DNA from: an uncultured Bacilli bacterium
GTDB lineage: Bacteria; Bacillota_I; Bacilli_A; RF39; UBA660
DNA length: 9,825 nt
Assembly: GCA_947600015.1 (NCBI GenBank)
Contig: CANQFX010000043.1
Span: forward strand, 1-9,825
Direction of reading: 5' to 3'
In this document: piece by piece, positions 7,501 to 9,825 of the stretch
How the letters are laid out: each line of letters begins with the position of its first letter
Position numbering within the stretch: the stretch's first letter is position 1
Made by a program: the position numbers and the translations under genes
The notes under the pieces: model-generated
What the model was told of the DNA's origin: nothing
The model's database searches: none
What the model saw: the letters and a program-made list of their open reading frames with translations, nothing else

Positions 7501-9136
7501 TTGTATCATTAATTTCCATTTTACCATTTACTTCTTTATATTTTCTTGCTTGCATTTCTTGTTCTAATACTAAAGAAATTTCTTTTGCTTCGTCTAAACT
7601 AGTAGCAAAATATCTAGTTGTTTTATCATTACTCCAAGAATGAGGAGCAACTTTCAAGTAATTCCAATGGATTGCATTCTTTTCATTCGTTAATACAACA
7701 ATTTTTAAATCTTCATAACTATGATAAGTAAGCATCTGTAATACCAATCCATCAATAAAATTTTGTTTATTTACTGCTGTCCCAATAATTGCCACAATAT
7801 TTTTCACAACAAAAGAAAGAGAAATTGGAACATTTTCTAACATGCGTGATTCTGCACCTAATTTATAAACTTCTTGTAGTAAGTTATCATCTTCTAGTGA
7901 GAAATGTTCTTCTGGAAATCCAATTTGACCTTTTAATTCCGTTGTTCCAATTCCAAGTCGTAAATCAAGAAAATCTTCTTGATCTAATTCTCTTTCCCAT
8001 AGATTCCTCTTCTTACCATAAATAATTTCTTTGGTTGTCGCAAGTGGTAAATAATTATCAATTAAAATCTGTCTTTGGATTTTCATCTCTGCTTGTATTT
8101 TTTCTCGTTTCGATTCTACATATTCTGTATATTTACTTTGTCTTAATATTTCTTTTTGCTTTTTTTGTTTCTTCTGATAACGTTTGGTCAATAAAGGCCA
8201 CAATAACATCGTTAACAACATTGAAAAAGACATAATTAATGTAGGAAGTGCAGAAGGTAAATCTTGTGTCCCATTTAATACTCCCATAAAAGAAGAATAC
8301 CCCATAGATACAGACATCATAGCCATGGTCATCATTGGACCAATCGTATAAATTAATGGCATTTTATCTTCTTGTTCTTTTCCTGGAGGTGGATCAATTT
8401 GAATATTCACCTCTTCTATTTTGGTTTTAAATCTTGGAGCACGATAAAAATAATCTTCTTCTTTAAAGAATTCAATTCCTTCTTCATCAGGATTATCTAC
8501 TTCGGTCTGATTTTGAATGACAGGTCTTTCTATTTCAAAGGTATTATTATCAAAACGAATAAAATCTCCAATATTATTTATAATCAATGAATCTTTCATT
8601 ACAATAATACGAAGACCCATAATAAAGATAATATCTCCATATTCTAATGGTTTGGTAGTAATAGCAATATTATTTACATAAGTTCCATATTTACTATTTA
8701 AATCTTGTACTACCCAATTACCATTGTTATAAATTAGGCGAGCGTGCTGTTTTGATACGAGTGGATAATTATAATTAATATGAGCTCTATGATCATTTCC
8801 AATTACAATTTCATTGTTTTGTTTTAATTTCAATTTAATTGTTTCAGAATCTACGGTAGGAGAACAATATAATATAACATATTCATTGTCAGTATTAATT
8901 TTTAGAAAGTAAAGACTATAATCTTTTAAGATAGCAGTATCGATTTCTTGATTTCCTGACATTATTTTCGTTTCAAAATCACTTTTAATTTTCCAATTAC
9001 CATCACTTGCTTCTACATTAATTAAGTTTCTGGCATTTCCTAAATAATCATTATCTGTAATCCAGTAATTTCCAGTTACTTTATTAGGCAAAGTAAAATT
9101 ATAAATTTTGCTTTTCTTGATCAATCTAACTATCAC
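4559..9136 (-). CDS. essC: EssC/YukB-type FtsK/SpoIIIE ATPase, type VIIb secretion motor
   Basis: A 1525-aa protein, close to the usual EssC length (about 1480-1500). Order of parts: a degenerate N-terminal FHA-like domain (about 1-100); a second, canonical FHA domain (110-180, with IGN, SKQHARL and [11 protein letters not shown]); two membrane helices (about 262-286 and 297-316); a basic stalk (317-355); then three ATPase-like modules. Module 1 has intact Walker A GMTGSGKS (718-725), Walker B LFIISDE (835-841) and the conserved [20 protein letters not shown] stretch (860-879). Module 2 has GSAGSGKE (1066-1073), missing the Ser/Thr after Lys, and INN (1168-1170) where Walker B acids are expected. 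Module 3 (from about 1320) has no P-loop. The start is GTG at 9136, preceded by AGGTGAT at 5-nt spacing. It drives substrate export at the membrane and heads the operon with the EsaB-like gene. Confidence 0.95.
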   Translation of the reverse strand: [1525 protein letters not shown]

Positions 9137-9173
9137 TAGAAATCACCTCAGCCATCTCCCTATTCTATAACTA

Positions 9174-9202
9174 ATTATAGCTTTTTTTTCTTATTTTTAC
9201 AA
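9174..9202 (-). promoter_or_regulatory. Sigma-A-type promoter of the essC operon
   Basis: On the minus strand TTGTAA (-35, 9202-9197) and perfect TATAAT (-10, 9179-9174) are separated by exactly 17 nt. The spacer is A-rich. The -35 box contains the stop codon of the upstream amidase gene (TAA, 9199-9197). Transcription would start near 9167, leaving a leader of about 30 nt that holds the AGGTGAT ribosome binding site (9148-9142). Confidence 0.65.
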
Positions 9203-9788
9203 TATATATTTCTGTTTATTTATCATTTTTAGATAGTTGATGACTCCCTGTGTAATCGAACGTGCTAATTTCTGTTGGTACTCTTTTGTTTTTAATAAAT
9301 ATCTTTCATTTTCATTAGATAAATAGCCACATTCAATTAAAACTCCTGGTATTGTTGTATTTTGATACATATAAAGATCTGTTTTTTTGATGTCTCTCGT
9401 ACTTTTTTGATTTTGTTTAAATTGTTTCATAATTTCTGTTGCCAAAATTTTATTTTTCTCATTAATCGGATGATAGAGGACTTCAGCACCAGAATAATAA
9501 CTTTTTTTATACCAATTAATATGAATCGATAAATATAAATCGCTTTTGTTTTTCTTAATTAATTGAATTCTTCTATATAAATCTCCTCTTTTTTTCCTAG
9601 CATCATAAATAGAAGATAGATCTATATCTTTCTGTCTTGTCATATAAGTAATGGCTCCATACTTTCCTAATTCTTTTTCTAATTGTTTGGAGATTTCTAA
9701 ATTTAAATTTTTTTCTAATGTAGAACCATAAAGAGTACCAGAATCTCGACCTCCATGTGCAGGAATAGGAAAAGTCCAAAAATATCAT
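9197..9788 (-). CDS. CwlD-like N-acetylmuramoyl-L-alanine amidase (Amidase_3), probably frameshifted at the 5' end
   Basis: A peptidoglycan hydrolase that would cleave the bond between MurNAc and L-Ala. The open frame runs from 9784 to 9197 (195 residues). All key residues are present: zinc ligands His (AHGGRDSG, codon 9757-9755), Glu (LEKNLNLEI, codon 9715-9713) and His (SIHIN, codon 9523-9521), and catalytic Glu (VLIECGYLSN, codon 9334-9332). This frame has no usual start codon between its upstream TGA (9787-9785) and ATG 9643, which lies downstream of two zinc ligands. The family's opening I-F-L-D strand is instead read from ATG 9788 in another frame. An extra 10 bases (9773-9764) between GAC and CCT would explain it. 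So it is either a pseudogene, a sequence error or a recoded gene. No signal peptide is visible. It ends 60 bases before essC. Confidence 0.8.
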
Positions 9789-9825
9789 TATTTCTTAAAA
9801 TTCAATGTTCCATTCTATTTCTATA

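Noticed and set aside
7000..8590. Several plus-strand open frames of 66-105 aa within the essC region.
   Set aside because: All are antisense to FHA, membrane and ATPase parts of EssC. Their Leu/Phe/Ser-rich composition is what reverse reading of AT-rich coding DNA gives.
9165..9189. Plus-strand hairpin CTATAA/TTATAG (9165-9180) followed by eight T residues, resembling a terminator.
   Set aside because: No plus-strand gene leads into it. The stem is only 6 bp and AT-rich, and the same bases form the -10 box and A-rich spacer of the minus-strand essC promoter, which explains them better.
9603..9788. A 61-aa open frame on the minus strand starting at ATG 9788.
   Set aside because: Beyond its first five or six residues (M-I-F-L-D) it reads out of frame through the conserved amidase sequence. 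It is kept only as the likely original 5' end of the amidase.
1..9825. Possible use of UGA as tryptophan (Mycoplasma-type code), given the AT richness.
   Set aside because: Conserved Trp residues use TGG, and UGA ends genes at sensible places (Abi-like gene and 68-aa gene).

Overview
The window is AT-rich (by eye about 30% GC) and reads as a low-GC Gram-positive (Firmicutes/Bacilli) chromosome, perhaps an uncultured Erysipelotrichia/RF39-like lineage. Supporting signs are AGGTGA/AGGAGG ribosome binding sites, a YukB/EssC-type secretion ATPase, a CwlD-type amidase and a SpoIID-fold protein. UGA is used as a stop (for example for the Abi-like gene and the 68-aa gene) and Trp is TGG, so the code is standard and not that of Mycoplasma. 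The organism assignment is inference.

Layout. (1) Positions 1-1661, minus strand: an Abi_2/AbiD-AbiF-type HEPN protein followed, with a 14-nt overlap, by a membrane-anchored HtrA/DegP-like serine protease that runs off the left edge. (2) Positions 1662-1756: a short divergent promoter region with two TGATATAAT extended -10 elements. (3) Positions 1757-3850, plus strand: a zinc-dependent phospholipase C-family protein, then a SpoIID/LytB-fold protein that has lost the usual catalytic glutamate and has no export signal. (4) Positions 3837-3875: a strong hairpin terminator shared by convergent transcription units. (5) Positions 3866-9136, minus strand: a compact type VIIb secretion (T7SSb) operon, read in the order essC, esaB/yukD-like, 68-aa mini-WXG100-like, 71-aa helical partner. 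A good sigma-A-type promoter lies just upstream of essC. (6) Positions 9197 to the right edge, minus strand: a CwlD-family N-acetylmuramoyl-L-alanine amidase whose 5' end appears frameshifted.

How it may work together. EssC is the motor ATPase of T7SSb and EsaB/YukD is its ubiquitin-like accessory. The two tiny tightly coupled helical-hairpin proteins at the operon end sit where EsxA/EsxB-like substrates or partners would be. One keeps a W-x-S turn in place of W-x-G, and the other carries a C-terminal YxxxD motif like a T7SS export signal. EssA, EssB and EsaA are not in the window, so they must be elsewhere, highly diverged or absent. The amidase upstream could help pass the machine through peptidoglycan, but essC has its own promoter. 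The Abi/HtrA pair looks like a separate unit, with a predicted RNA-cleaving HEPN protein coupled in translation to a surface protease.

No tRNA, rRNA, CRISPR array, insertion sequence or large repeat was recognised. There is no gene-free stretch longer than about 100 bases.
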